64,000 bases of DNA, taken from Pseudomonas sp. P818 (GTDB taxonomy: Bacteria; Pseudomonadota; Gammaproteobacteria; Pseudomonadales; Pseudomonadaceae). The first letter of the stretch is position 1. Each line of letters starts with the position of its first letter. Made by a program: the position numbers and the translations under genes. The stretch is taken from assembly GCF_000418555.1 (NCBI RefSeq), contig NZ_ATKM01000005.1:434001-498000 (forward strand). The letters run 5' to 3'. A model generated the notes under the pieces. That model searched no databases. It saw nothing but the letters and a program-made list of their open reading frames with translations, and had not been told where the DNA came from. This document shows, piece by piece, positions 16,596 through 26,493 of the stretch.

Positions 16596-19500
16596 TCAGC
16601 TGAGCATGAACAGAGCGGCACCGCCGAACTGGGCGCTGAACTGGCGCGCCTTCATCGGTCTGCCGAGCAGGTAACCCTGGACTTCGTCGCAACCATGCTC
16701 GCGCAGGAATTCCAGCTGGGCATGGCTTTCCACGCCTTCGGCGATCACCATCATGTTCAGGCTGTGCGCCATGGCGATGATGGCGCGGGCGATCTGTGCG
16801 TCCTGCTCGCCATCGGGCAGGCCATCGACGAAGCTGCGGTCGATCTTCAACACGTCGATGGGGAACTGCTTGAGGTAGTTCAGCGACGAGTAGCCGGTGC
16901 CGAAGTCGTCCACCGCGATACACAGGCCGAGGTGCTTGAGCTCGTTGAGGGTCTGCATCGCGCTGGACACGTCGCGCATCAGGATGCTTTCGGTCAGCTC
17001 CACTTCCAGGCATGCCGGGGCCACGCCGGTTCTTTCCAGAATGGCGGCGATACGCGCCGTCAGGTCGCCCTCGCCGAACTGCCGTGCCGACAGGTTGACC
17101 GAAATCTTGGGAATACGGATCTTTTCTTCGTGCCAGGCCTTGAGCTGCCTGCACGATTCTTCCAGTACCCACTCACCGACCTGCACCACCAGGCCGAGCT
17201 CCTCCAGCACCGGGATGAACTCATCCGGTGGCACCAGGCCGCGGGTCGGGTGATTCCAGCGCAGCAGCGCTTCCACGCCGGTCAGGCGGCGACCGTCGCC
17301 GGAAAACTGCGGCTGATAATGCAGGACGAACTGACACTGTTCCTGGGCATGGCGCAGGTCGCTCTCCAGCTCCAGGCGCTCCAGGGCGCTGGCATTCATG
17401 TCGGCCTGGTAGAACTGGAAGTTGTTCTTGCCGCGCTCCTTGGCGTGGTACATGGCGGTGTCGGCGTTCTTCATCAGTTGGCTCAGCTCGTCACCGTCCT
17501 GCGGGGCAAGCGCGATACCGATGCTGGCGGTGACGAAGAACTCGCGGCCTTCGAGGACGAAGGGGCGGGCCAGGCTGGAGAGAATCTGCTCGGCGACATG
17601 AATGGCGCGATTCAGTGCGCCCTCTCGGGTGGCACGCGGCTGCAGCAGCAGGGTGAATTCGTCGCCGCCCATGCGCGCCACGGTGTCGTCGCCATCGACA
17701 CAGGCGGACAGGCGGACGGCCACGTCCTTGAGCATGCGATCACCGGCGGCGTGGCCAAGGGAGTCGTTGATCGGCTTGAAACGGTCGAGGTCGAGGAACA
17801 TCAGCACCACCCATTCGTTGTGCCGCTCGGCATGCTGCAGGGCGCTGTGCAGACGATCCTGGAACAGGGTGCGGTTGGGCAGATGGGTCAGGGCGTCGTA
17901 GTAGGCCAGGCGATGGATGCGCTGCTCGCTGGCCTTGCGCTCGCTGATGTCGCTGAAGAAGCACACGTAGCTGACCAGGTCGCCTTCCTCATCATGCACC
18001 GCTGTGATGCCGACCCAGGCCGGGAAATTCTCGCCGCCCTTGCGCTTGAGCCACACCTCGCCTTCCCAGCTGCCGCGCTGGTTGAGCTGGCCGAGGATGT
18101 ACTGCATGTGGGTGGCCTGTTGGCGGTCTGCGGTGAGCATGCCGGGCAACTGGTCGAGCACCTGGCCGGCCGAATATCCGCTGACGCGGCTGAAGGCCTT
18201 GTTGACTTGAACGATGTAGCCGGCCGGGTCGGTGACCAGAATCGCGGCGGTGGAGTGCTCGAATACCGTGGCCGCCATGCGCAGGTCTTTTTCCGCGCGG
18301 CGTTGCTGGCTGATATCGCGGCCAACGCCGAGAATGCCTTCGAAGCGACCGTTCTCATCCCACATCAGCACCAGGCGCAGTTCCACCGGGATCTTGTGGC
18401 CATCGGCGCGCAGGCAGTCGAAGACGAACAACTGATCCGGCAGTTCATCGCGCAGGCGATTGAGCCGGTCGCGCTCGCCGAGGGCATCGCGGATACGTTC
18501 GAGCAGCAGGTTGAGACCATCCAGTTGCTGCGGGTTGGCCGCCATGCTGTAGAAGCCGTTGGCCATCACCCAGTTCACGGAGTAGCCCAGTACCGGCTCG
18601 ACCGAGGGGCTGACGTAGTTGAGGTTCAGCTCGCTGTCGGTGGAAAAGATCACATCGCTGATGCTTTCTGCCAGCAGGCGATAGCGCTGCTCGCTGTCAC
18701 GCAACGACTGGTTGCGCTCGATCTGTTCGGTGATGTCCTTGGCCACGCCGATCAGGCGGCTGACCCGGCCGCGATCATCGCGTGCCAGGGCCTGTTCGCG
18801 GATGCTGAACCAGTGCCACTGGCCATTGCGATGGCGCCAGCGCAGCACCGACTCGAGTAGCAGGCCGTCGCCGACCACTTTCTGCAGGTTGCGGATGCGC
18901 CAGTAGTACTCGGCATCGTCCGGGTGCAGCACCTGCACCCAGAAGTCTTCGCGCATGGCGCGCAGCTCGGCCTTGCTGTAACCCAGCTGCAGTCCCAGGC
19001 TGTGGTTGCTGAACAGTACCTGGCGGTTCTGCATGTCATGCACGTAAAGCAGGTCGGGTACCGAGCGCACCACCTCCGACCAGAAGCGCTCGCGCTCGAT
19101 CAGCGACAGCTCGATGCGCTTGCGGCTGGTGATGTCGCTGATGCTCAGGGTGACGGCCTGATAGTCCTGGATCATTTCCGGCAGGCGTAGTACCAGCCAG
19201 ACATGGCGCTGCAAGCCCTGCGCGGTGACCAGCTGGGTCTCCAGCTCCACGAGGTTGGGGCCTTCGAGTACGGCCACGGCCAGGCGGTAGCGCAGATCGT
19301 CCGGTTGCACCGGGCCGTTGTCGATCAACTGCTGCCAGGCCTGGTCGGTGCTCTTCACCCCGAGCAGGTTGAGCGCCACCTGATTGGCCTCGGTGATGCG
19401 CAGCTGCTCGACCAGCGACTCATGGTGTTCGGCATCGGCCTGCAGCCAGCGCTGCAGGCCCGCCGCGTCACGCAGCTTGTGCTGCAGCAACAGGCTGCGC

Positions 19501-20816
19501 ACGCCGGAGAGATCGAGCACGCACAGCGCCACGCCGGTGCCTTCGAAGATGTCCTGATAGCGCCTGCGGGTTTCCTGCAATACGCGCATGGCCTGCTGCT
19601 CATCGGTCACGTCACGCAGTACCCAGACGTAGCCGGCCTGGCGGCCGATCTCGCTGATATCGCTGCGGGTAACGGCGAACAGGCGCGCGCGGCCATCGCG
19701 CTCCACTCTGACCAGCTCCGGCCCCAGATCACTGGCCAATTGCGGGCTGTTGAGCAGCAGCGGATCGAGATCGGGCAGCAGATCCAGCAGATACCTGTCC
19801 CAGGCTGCTTCGCTGCTCAGGCCGAACAGGGCCTCGGCCTGCGGGTTGAGGTAGCGCAGCTTGCCGTCGGCCTGGGTCACCAGAATGCGTTCTTCGACGG
19901 CCGCCAGTGCGCTGGCCGCCTGGCGCAGTGAGCGGCGCGACTCGGTGTTCAGGCGTTGCAGACGGCGTTGCTCACGCTGCAGGCCGTACAGGGCCAGCAA
20001 GGTAAGCAGGCTGCACAGGGCAAACAGCAGGAATTTTCCGGCCAGGGTCGGCATCAGTTCGTTGCCGGCGCGATCGGCATCGAACAGGGCGCGTAATTGC
20101 CAGTCGCTGCCGGGCAGGGCGATCAGCTCCAGGCTCTGGGCCTGCTCCGCTGCGGTAACCGGGGCGATGATGCCTTCAGTCTGTTGCAGGTCATCGGCGC
20201 GGGCGATGACTCGCTTGCTCTGCTGATCCTCCAGCAGCCATTGGTATTCGCTCTGATGCTGCTCGCGCAGCCAGCCACGCAAGGCGCTGGTGCGCATGCG
20301 TAACACGCGCTGACTATCGTCGGGCTGGCGTAGCAGCAAATAGAGCGCCCCGCCGTCCTGTGCGCTGAAGGCGAAGTGATAGGGCGCCGTGCCGCTGCGT
20401 TGTTGCAGGTTGCGAATGAAACTGAGGTCGCGTGATTCGCTGGCGCTGTCGGCCAGCAACTGGCCGTTGGCATCGAGCCAGGCGACACTGCCCAACGTCG
20501 GGAAAATACCGCGTAGCGTCGCCACCAGGGCGCTGCCGTCGCCGTCGCGCGCCGGACTGTTTTCCAGCATCGCCTGGCCGGCCTGTGCTTTCAGGCGCAT
20601 GTTCAGGCTGACATGCTTGGCCAACTGGCTGGCGTAACTCAGGCTCAGCTGCTTCTGACTAGCGAGCAACTGGCGATATTCCTGCGTCAGTTGCCAGGCC
20701 AGCAATCCCAGGATCGCCAGCACCAGCACCACCAGTGCACGCCTCAGCGCTACACGGCGCTTCGGTGTTCGCGACTCGCCCGGGGACGATGAAGGCAGGG
20801 ATGAGGGAGTCGACAC
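16596..20816 (-). CDS. morA: Membrane GGDEF/EAL regulator with multiple PAS domains (MorA)
   Basis: Large c-di-GMP enzyme that in P. aeruginosa and P. putida controls flagellar timing, motility and biofilm. From the GTG start at 20816 it is 1406 residues, close to the ~1415 of P. aeruginosa MorA; the frame stays open to a TTG at 20909 (1437 aa). Order: helix 1 (about 20-40), periplasmic sensor, helix 2 (about 250), coiled coil, about five PAS domains, then GGDEF (1050-1054, intact) and EAL (near 1181, intact with DDFGTGYSSL). Both cyclase and phosphodiesterase activities are thus possible. The GTG lies in TPSSLPSSSPGES context and lacks a strong ribosome-binding site, so the exact start is uncertain. 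Confidence 0.92.
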   Translation of the reverse strand: MSTPSSLPSSSPGESRTPKRRVALRRALVVLVLAILGLLAWQLTQEYRQLLASQKQLSLSYASQLAKHVSLNMRLKAQAGQAMLENSPARDGDGSALVATLRGIFPTLGSVAWLDANGQLLADSASESRDLSFIRNLQQRSGTAPYHFAFSAQDGGALYLLLRQPDDSQRVLRMRTSALRGWLREQHQSEYQWLLEDQQSKRVIARADDLQQTEGIIAPVTAAEQAQSLELIALPGSDWQLRALFDADRAGNELMPTLAGKFLLFALCSLLTLLALYGLQREQRRLQRLNTESRRSLRQAASALAAVEERILVTQADGKLRYLNPQAEALFGLSSEAAWDRYLLDLLPDLDPLLLNSPQLASDLGPELVRVERDGRARLFAVTRSDISEIGRQAGYVWVLRDVTDEQQAMRVLQETRRRYQDIFEGTGVALCVLDLSGVRSLLLQHKLRDAAGLQRWLQADAEHHESLVEQLRITEANQVALNLLGVKSTDQAWQQLIDNGPVQPDDLRYRLAVAVLEGPNLVELETQLVTAQGLQRHVWLVLRLPEMIQDYQAVTLSISDITSRKRIELSLIERERFWSEVVRSVPDLLYVHDMQNRQVLFSNHSLGLQLGYSKAELRAMREDFWVQVLHPDDAEYYWRIRNLQKVVGDGLLLESVLRWRHRNGQWHWFSIREQALARDDRGRVSRLIGVAKDITEQIERNQSLRDSEQRYRLLAESISDVIFSTDSELNLNYVSPSVEPVLGYSVNWVMANGFYSMAANPQQLDGLNLLLERIRDALGERDRLNRLRDELPDQLFVFDCLRADGHKIPVELRLVLMWDENGRFEGILGVGRDISQQRRAEKDLRMAATVFEHSTAAILVTDPAGYIVQVNKAFSRVSGYSAGQVLDQLPGMLTADRQQATHMQYILGQLNQRGSWEGEVWLKRKGGENFPAWVGITAVHDEEGDLVSYVCFFSDISERKASEQRIHRLAYYDALTHLPNRTLFQDRLHSALQHAERHNEWVVLMFLDLDRFKPINDSLGHAAGDRMLKDVAVRLSACVDGDDTVARMGGDEFTLLLQPRATREGALNRAIHVAEQILSSLARPFVLEGREFFVTASIGIALAPQDGDELSQLMKNADTAMYHAKERGKNNFQFYQADMNASALERLELESDLRHAQEQCQFVLHYQPQFSGDGRRLTGVEALLRWNHPTRGLVPPDEFIPVLEELGLVVQVGEWVLEESCRQLKAWHEEKIRIPKISVNLSARQFGEGDLTARIAAILERTGVAPACLEVELTESILMRDVSSAMQTLNELKHLGLCIAVDDFGTGYSSLNYLKQFPIDVLKIDRSFVDGLPDGEQDAQIARAIIAMAHSLNMMVIAEGVESHAQLEFLREHGCDEVQGYLLGRPMKARQFSAQFGGAALFMLS

Positions 20817-21052
20817 GTTCTGTGAACCTGCAGCTGGTGCTGGGCTATCTTGAGCAGTGAAACGTGCGAGCCCGCGTGTGCTCGCGCAAGCCGCGTAGAA
20901 TGCCTGCAAACGTGGCCAAGTGCCAGCCGCGCCGACGAGCGTAGGTTTGCCCTGCCTCGTACATTACGGTAGCTTTGCGCCGCGCGCGTGAGCTGTCCGC
21001 GCGGTACTTGGCGTTCGCTCCGGCAGGGGCTAAGGTCTTTGCCAACGCCCCG

Positions 21053-21141
21053 CTGCAGGCTCGATGAAAACTGCCTGCAGCCGTTAACGCGGCGGCCAGG
21101 CCGACAGGCGCCAGAGGTTGGCCGCCTGGTAGACTGCAGGC
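21053..21141. repeat. CTGCAGGC dyad and third copy upstream of ettA
   Basis: CTGCAGGC (21053-21060) and its reverse complement GCCTGCAG (21073-21080) form an 8-base dyad with a 12-base spacer, and a further CTGCAGGC lies at 21134-21141. All fall in the 410-base morA-ettA divergent interval, which otherwise shows no gene. They could be protein-binding sites; no regulator can be named. Confidence 0.35.
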
Positions 21142-21227
21142 GTTGTCGGTGTCGTCACTCGCAACGTTTTCGCAGTGTCTGCAAGGCCCGCCATTTTCAG
21201 CCCTTATTCTCACCAGTCAGGTTCTCC

Positions 21228-22895
<1,668 letters not shown>

Positions 22896-22909
22896 ACGTC
22901 AGTCAGATG

Positions 22910-22937
22910 AAAAACGGAGCCTCAGGGCTCCGTTTTT
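22910..22937 (+). terminator. Terminator downstream of ettA
   Basis: AAAACGGAGCC (22911-22921) and GGCTCCGTTTT (22926-22936) form a strong hairpin with A- and T-tracts on both sides, so it can also serve the convergent PilZ gene. Confidence 0.85.
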
Positions 22938-22956
22938 CGTTACGGTGGCGGCTGGC

Positions 22957-23289
22957 TCAAAGCCTGGCCAACAGGCTTTCCAGTGCCTTGGCCTGGTCCT
23001 CGGCCAGATCGATGATATGAAAGCCGGCCCAGCAATGCTGACCATCAGCCCCGGGGCGACTCCACAGGCAATCGGCGCCCAGGCGCACTTCCTGTACCTC
23101 GGTGGCGCTCGAGGTGCAGACCAGGCGGCATTCCAGCACGGCGTCGGCGGTATGCGGCGTATCGCTGAACAGCATGAAACCATCGGCGGACAGGTCGACG
23201 ATGCGGCCCAGGCGCTGGCCGCTGTTCAGGTCGAAGACCTCCAGCTGCATTTCGGTGCCATGGCGGCTGTGTTGGCGACGCTCTTCCAT
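22957..23289 (-). CDS. PilZ-domain protein
   Basis: 110-residue stand-alone PilZ domain. The c-di-GMP-binding arginines are in MEERRQHSRHG (residues 3-9) and the second motif is DLSADGF (D-x-S-x-x-G, near 33-39), so binding capacity looks intact. Located 12 bases after the DUF1631 gene on the same strand, hence probably an operon. Partner protein and output are unknown; c-di-GMP from MorA or other cyclases could be the input. Confidence 0.85.
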   Translation of the reverse strand: MEERRQHSRHGTEMQLEVFDLNSGQRLGRIVDLSADGFMLFSDTPHTADAVLECRLVCTSSATEVQEVRLGADCLWSRPGADGQHCWAGFHIIDLAEDQAKALESLLARL

Positions 23290-23300
23290 GGATATATTCC

Positions 23301-25616
23301 TCAGCGGGGTTCGGCTGTGCGTCCGGTGAAACGCTGCAGCACGCGATAGATGGCAGTCAGCGCGCGATCCATCAGCGGGGCCGCGCGTTCGGGGGTGACG
23401 ATGCGGGCCAGGCCCTGTTCCATTTCGCTGGCCAGCAGGGTCAGCGGCTTGATCGCCACGCGCTGGCCACTGTTGTCGACGAACATGTAGTTATGTGTGG
23501 TCGGGCTGAACCAGGAAAGCTTGAGCACGCGACTCCTGTTGCCTTCGACGAACTCGAACCAGGTGCCGAACTCGACGTTGGCCAGCTCCTTGGTCAGTGC
23601 TTGTGCTCGGGGCGAGAGCTTGCTGCGTGAAGGCGCCTGGCGAGCCAGATCGGCATCCTCGCCGAGCATGGCGCCCAGCGGGCTTTCCGGCAGGTTGGGC
23701 TTGAGTTGTGCCGCCAGTTGCGGCTGTTTGGCCTGCACCGCGTGCTGGCAGGCCACCAGGTCCTGCAGCAGGCGCCGGATGCCGTCTTCGTGGTAGCCGC
23801 CGAGCAGCTCCAGGCCCTTGCGCAGGTCGCTGAGCATGGGCACGCGCATTTCCTGCAGGCGCTGCTTGTCTTCATCGCCGAGCGCTGTACCGCTCCAGGC
23901 CAGTTGCTCGGCCACCTCGCAGGCGCGCTGCCACTCCGTGCTCTGCTCGCCATGGCGCAGCAGCACGAAAACCAGCACATCGGCCCAGGTCAGCTCGAGA
24001 AAGTTGCGGATGATCGCCGGCAGGTCGCGTTGATCGACGCAACGCTGAATCACGTCCAGTGCCTGCTCGCGCGCGCCGAGCAGGCGATCCCGTCCCTTGG
24101 CCGCTTCGACCGCGCGGCGTTCGCGCAGCTCGACCTTGTGGCGCAGGGTTGCGACGTACTCGTTGAACTCTTCGATCAGGCTGTCGAACAGCCCCAGATC
24201 GCCATTGAAACCGTGGATCACCCGCTCGACCACCCAATGCATCTTGGCCAGCAGGCCGCGTTCGTCCCCTTCGTTGCCATACAGCACGCCCGCCTGGGCC
24301 ATTGCGTTGAGCAGGCGTCTGGCTGGATGGTGGTGCTGGGTGAACAGGGCCTTGTCCAGCAGGGCGATCTTCAGATAGGGCGTGTGCAGATGCGAGAGCG
24401 CGGTCTTGCAGGCGTCCGGCAGATTCTCGTCGTCGAGAATGAAGTCGAACAGCATGCCGACCAGGTCGATCACGTCGGCTTCCTGATCGGCCACCTTGCT
24501 ATCGCCCGGCAGGCTGCTATGCGACTCCAGCTGCTGCTGCAGGTCGGCCTTGAGGCCTTCGACCGCCTGTGGCTTGTGCAGGCGCTGAGCCAGCTCGTGG
24601 GCGGATTGCTGCTGCATGCGGTTGAGTGCGGCGAGCAGTTCGCTGGCGCTGTAGGTGCGGCTGGCCTGGCGTGGCGAGAAACTGACGATGCTGCGTGTGC
24701 CGCCGAGCAGCGGGGCTTCAGGGTGACTGTGGCGATGCTCGTCGAGCAGGCTGGACAGGCCGCTGAACAGCGCGCCCGGATCGCTCGGGGGCGGTGCGCT
24801 TAGGTCCAGATCGAGCAGTGCCGGGCCTGCGTTGGTCGTGGGCGTGCCCGTCGCTGGGGGCTTGTTCGCCGGTTGCTCTGGCTTGGCAGCCGCGGGGCGG
24901 CTTACGCTCGGATTGATCTGCGCGTTGTACTTGAGATTGGGCAACACGCCGGCATCGATCAGGCGCTGGTTGAGCGCACCATAGAGCGAATCGAGGCTCT
25001 GCATGACATGCTTATCGAAGAGCATGTAGAGGATGGTCTTGATCTGCAGCGGGAAGGGGCAGGGCGCCAACGCTTCGCGAAACGCCTGAGCGATGGCTTG
25101 CGGGCCGAAGGGGTTGCTGTCCTCGCCCAGCTTCTGGCCGTTGTTGAGCAGCGCCAGGCGCTGATCCAGGGCGAACAGAGGCTGGGTACAGCGTGCCTTG
25201 ACCCGGCTGACCATATTGGTGACCTGCAGGGTCTCTTCGTAATCCTCGTTCTGCACCAGTGCCAGCTGCTCGGGATCCAGTTCTGCCTGCGTCTGATTCT
25301 GCAGTTTGCCGTCGAGGAAGTCGGAGAAGTTGTTGGCGATGGTCTGGTGGTAACTGCGCTCGATCTGCGGTCGCTGCCGACGGATTTCGCGCATGCTGTC
25401 GAAGAACAGGGTCTGCACCTTGTTGTTCTCGGCTTTTTCCGCGCACTCGAACAGGGTGTCGTCGACCTGGCCGAACACGCCGCTGAGATGCTCCGCCAGA
25501 CGGTTCATCACCAGCTTGCGGCAGGCCTGCACCAGATCGCTGAAGCGCGGCTGGATGCCGCGGCTGGCGAGGCTGACGACCTTGGGATGAACGGGGGGCT
25601 TGTCCTGGTTGCTCAT
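23301..25616 (-). CDS. DUF1631 family protein (first copy)
   Basis: 771-residue DUF1631 protein, a pseudomonad family sometimes misannotated as thymidine phosphorylase. Mostly helical with a proline/alanine-rich linker around 230-290. The C-terminal region GTWFEFVEGNRSRVLKLSWFS...YMFVDNSGQR looks like a small beta-barrel reminiscent of PilZ folds (inference). A paralogue sits at 48219-50504. The adjoining downstream PilZ gene suggests a c-di-GMP connection. Function not established. ATG at 25616; the tRNA promoter region begins about 110 bases beyond. Confidence 0.85.
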   Translation of the reverse strand: MSNQDKPPVHPKVVSLASRGIQPRFSDLVQACRKLVMNRLAEHLSGVFGQVDDTLFECAEKAENNKVQTLFFDSMREIRRQRPQIERSYHQTIANNFSDFLDGKLQNQTQAELDPEQLALVQNEDYEETLQVTNMVSRVKARCTQPLFALDQRLALLNNGQKLGEDSNPFGPQAIAQAFREALAPCPFPLQIKTILYMLFDKHVMQSLDSLYGALNQRLIDAGVLPNLKYNAQINPSVSRPAAAKPEQPANKPPATGTPTTNAGPALLDLDLSAPPPSDPGALFSGLSSLLDEHRHSHPEAPLLGGTRSIVSFSPRQASRTYSASELLAALNRMQQQSAHELAQRLHKPQAVEGLKADLQQQLESHSSLPGDSKVADQEADVIDLVGMLFDFILDDENLPDACKTALSHLHTPYLKIALLDKALFTQHHHPARRLLNAMAQAGVLYGNEGDERGLLAKMHWVVERVIHGFNGDLGLFDSLIEEFNEYVATLRHKVELRERRAVEAAKGRDRLLGAREQALDVIQRCVDQRDLPAIIRNFLELTWADVLVFVLLRHGEQSTEWQRACEVAEQLAWSGTALGDEDKQRLQEMRVPMLSDLRKGLELLGGYHEDGIRRLLQDLVACQHAVQAKQPQLAAQLKPNLPESPLGAMLGEDADLARQAPSRSKLSPRAQALTKELANVEFGTWFEFVEGNRSRVLKLSWFSPTTHNYMFVDNSGQRVAIKPLTLLASEMEQGLARIVTPERAAPLMDRALTAIYRVLQRFTGRTAEPR

Positions 25617-25734
25617 GGACTGTCCTGGCTGGCGTCGTCGGCTGGCGCGTCCTGCACGCTGCCGCAGTTCAATGAAACATATAGTAGTCCATGCTCGCGC
25701 CGCAAAGCATTGTAGTAAAAGCAGTTTGCAGGGG

Positions 25735-25770
25735 TTGACAGGGAATTTTTGCTACGTAAAATGGCGCGCC
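25735..25770 (+). promoter_or_regulatory. Stringent-type promoter of the tRNA operon
   Basis: TTGACA (25735-25740), 16-base spacer, TAAAAT (25757-25762), then a GC-only discriminator GGCGCGCC (25763-25770). A perfect -35, a good -10 and a GC-rich discriminator are the hallmark of growth-rate/ppGpp-controlled stable-RNA promoters. Transcription should start near 25770, about 60 bases before the first tRNA. Confidence 0.85.
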
Positions 25771-25832
25771 TCTGAAGCGGTAAAGCAAAAGCTGAAACGC
25801 GGCAGAGATGGAAGACCGAAAGGTCGTCCGGT

Positions 25833-25936
25833 TCCGCGATAGCTCAGTCGGTAGAGCAAATGCAGGGGTTGACAGGGAGCGGTAAAGCTGACTGTTAATC
25901 ATTGGGTCCCTGGTTCGAGTCCAGGTCGCGGAGCCA
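25833..25936 (+). tRNA. tRNA-Asn (GTT) gene interrupted by 28 extra bases
   Basis: Acceptor arms TCCGCGA (25833-25839) and TCGCGGA (25926-25932), D-arm GCTCAGTCGGTAGAGC, anticodon loop CTGTTAA (anticodon GTT), T-arm CCTGG-TTCGAGT-CCAGG, discriminator G and encoded CCA are all present. The 5' half of the anticodon stem (AATGA) is split: after AAATG come 28 extra bases before A-CTGTTAA-TCATT (about 25863-25890). Total 104 instead of 76 nt. The extra bases are a copy of TGCAGGGGTTGACAGGGA (25727-25744) joined to GCGGTAAAGC (25777-25786), both from the operon's own promoter/leader. The transcript cannot form a normal anticodon stem without a bulge of 28 nt, so the gene is probably non-functional or needs unusual processing. 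Confidence 0.85.
25861..25888 (+). repeat. Rearranged copy of tRNA-operon promoter DNA inside tRNA-Asn
   Basis: 25861-25878 repeats 25727-25744 without mismatch (18 of 18) and 25879-25888 repeats 25777-25786 (10 of 10). The 32 bases between these source blocks, which hold the -10 and discriminator, are absent. Two or three shared bases (TG on the left, TGA on the right) at the borders suggest microhomology-mediated template switching. Confidence 0.85.
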
Positions 25937-25945
25937 ACTTCCTTA

Positions 25946-26022
25946 CGGGGTATAGCGCAGTCCGGTAGCGCGCTTGCTTTGGGAGCAAGATGTCGGGAGT
26001 TCGAATCCCCCTACCCCGACCA
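25946..26022 (+). tRNA. tRNA-Pro (TGG)
   Basis: CGGGGTA/TACCCCG acceptor stem, anticodon stem-loop CTTGC-TTTGGGA-GCAAG with anticodon TGG, GGGAG-TTCGAAT-CCCCC-type T-arm, encoded CCA at 26020-26022. 77 nt, normal. Confidence 0.95.
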
Positions 26023-26027
26023 TATTT

Positions 26028-26103
26028 GGGTCGTTAGCTCAGTTGGTAGAGCAGTTGGCTTTTAACCAATTGGTCGTAGGTTCGAATCCTACACGACCCA
26101 CCA
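26028..26103 (+). tRNA. tRNA-Lys (TTT)
   Basis: GGGTCGT/ACGACCC acceptor stem, anticodon loop CTTTTAA (anticodon TTT), T-arm with GTTCGAAT, encoded CCA at 26101-26103. 76 nt. In P. aeruginosa the tRNA-Lys next to tRNA-Pro/Asn near ndh is an attachment site of pKLC102/PAPI-type elements (established). No element is inserted here. Confidence 0.95.
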
Positions 26104-26114
26104 CCACAACGACG

Positions 26115-26139
26115 AAGCCCGCCTAGTGCGGGCTTTTTC
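26115..26139 (+). terminator. Terminator of the tRNA operon
   Basis: AGCCCGC (26116-26122) and GCGGGCT (26128-26134) followed by T5, 12 bases after tRNA-Lys. Confidence 0.85.
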
Positions 26140-26280
26140 GTTTCTGTGTTTCACGCGCTACAGGCCGCCTTGCATTGTCGAGGCCGCGCTGGCCGCTTCG
26201 CCTAGGTGCGCCATGCGCACCACGGGCAACCGGCTGTCTGCAGCGGCAATTCCAACATTCTCCGTGCGGGCGCTTCAGCT

Positions 26281-26338
26281 CGTAGGGTGGGCTTTAGCCC
26301 ACCAGCGGTGGTGGACGTGGGCTGAAGCCCACCCTACG
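26281..26338. repeat. Palindromic repeat, GTGGGCTTTAGCCCACC class
   Basis: CGTAGGGTGGGCTTTAGCCC (26281-26300) and GGGCTGAAGCCCACCCTACG (26319-26338) form a long imperfect hairpin. It is related to, but distinct from, the CGCGA-type REP elements elsewhere in the window. The surrounding 26140-26280 holds no gene I can support. Confidence 0.75.
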
Positions 26339-26351
26339 AGACTTGCTTGTC

Positions 26352-26467
26352 TCCCTTCTCCCGCTTGCGGGAGAGGGGCCGGGGGGAGGGGGTAATCGGG
26401 CCACCGAGTCGCCTGTATTACCCTCTCCCGCCCTTCGGGCACCCTCTCCCATGAATGGGAGAGGGTC
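26352..26467. repeat. CTCTCCC-rich palindromic intergenic element downstream of ndh
   Basis: Contains nested dyads: CTCCCGC-TT-GCGGGAG at 26359-26374, and CCTCTCCC...GGGAGAGG around 26422-26466. This layout is a common pseudomonad intergenic repeat and ends 26 bases from the ndh stop, where it may stabilise or terminate the ndh mRNA. Confidence 0.6.
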
Positions 26468-26493
26468 ATCAGAAGGCCGCTCTGCGGCTGCTT

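Noticed and set aside
16518-18860. Open frame of 780 codons on the plus strand
   Set aside because: Entirely antisense to morA; codon-position GC of the minus-strand frame and recognisable PAS/GGDEF/EAL domains show that the minus strand codes.
20817-20909. N-terminal extension of MorA to a TTG at 20909
   Set aside because: The extra 31 residues have no signal or conserved look (MQAFYAACASTRGLARF...), and the GTG at 20816 gives a length closer to known MorA; left open in the entry.
25833-25936. Group I or archaeal-type intron in tRNA-Asn
   Set aside because: 28 bases are far too short for a group I intron, the position is in the anticodon stem and not the loop, and no bulge-helix-bulge is apparent; the match to the local promoter explains the insert better.
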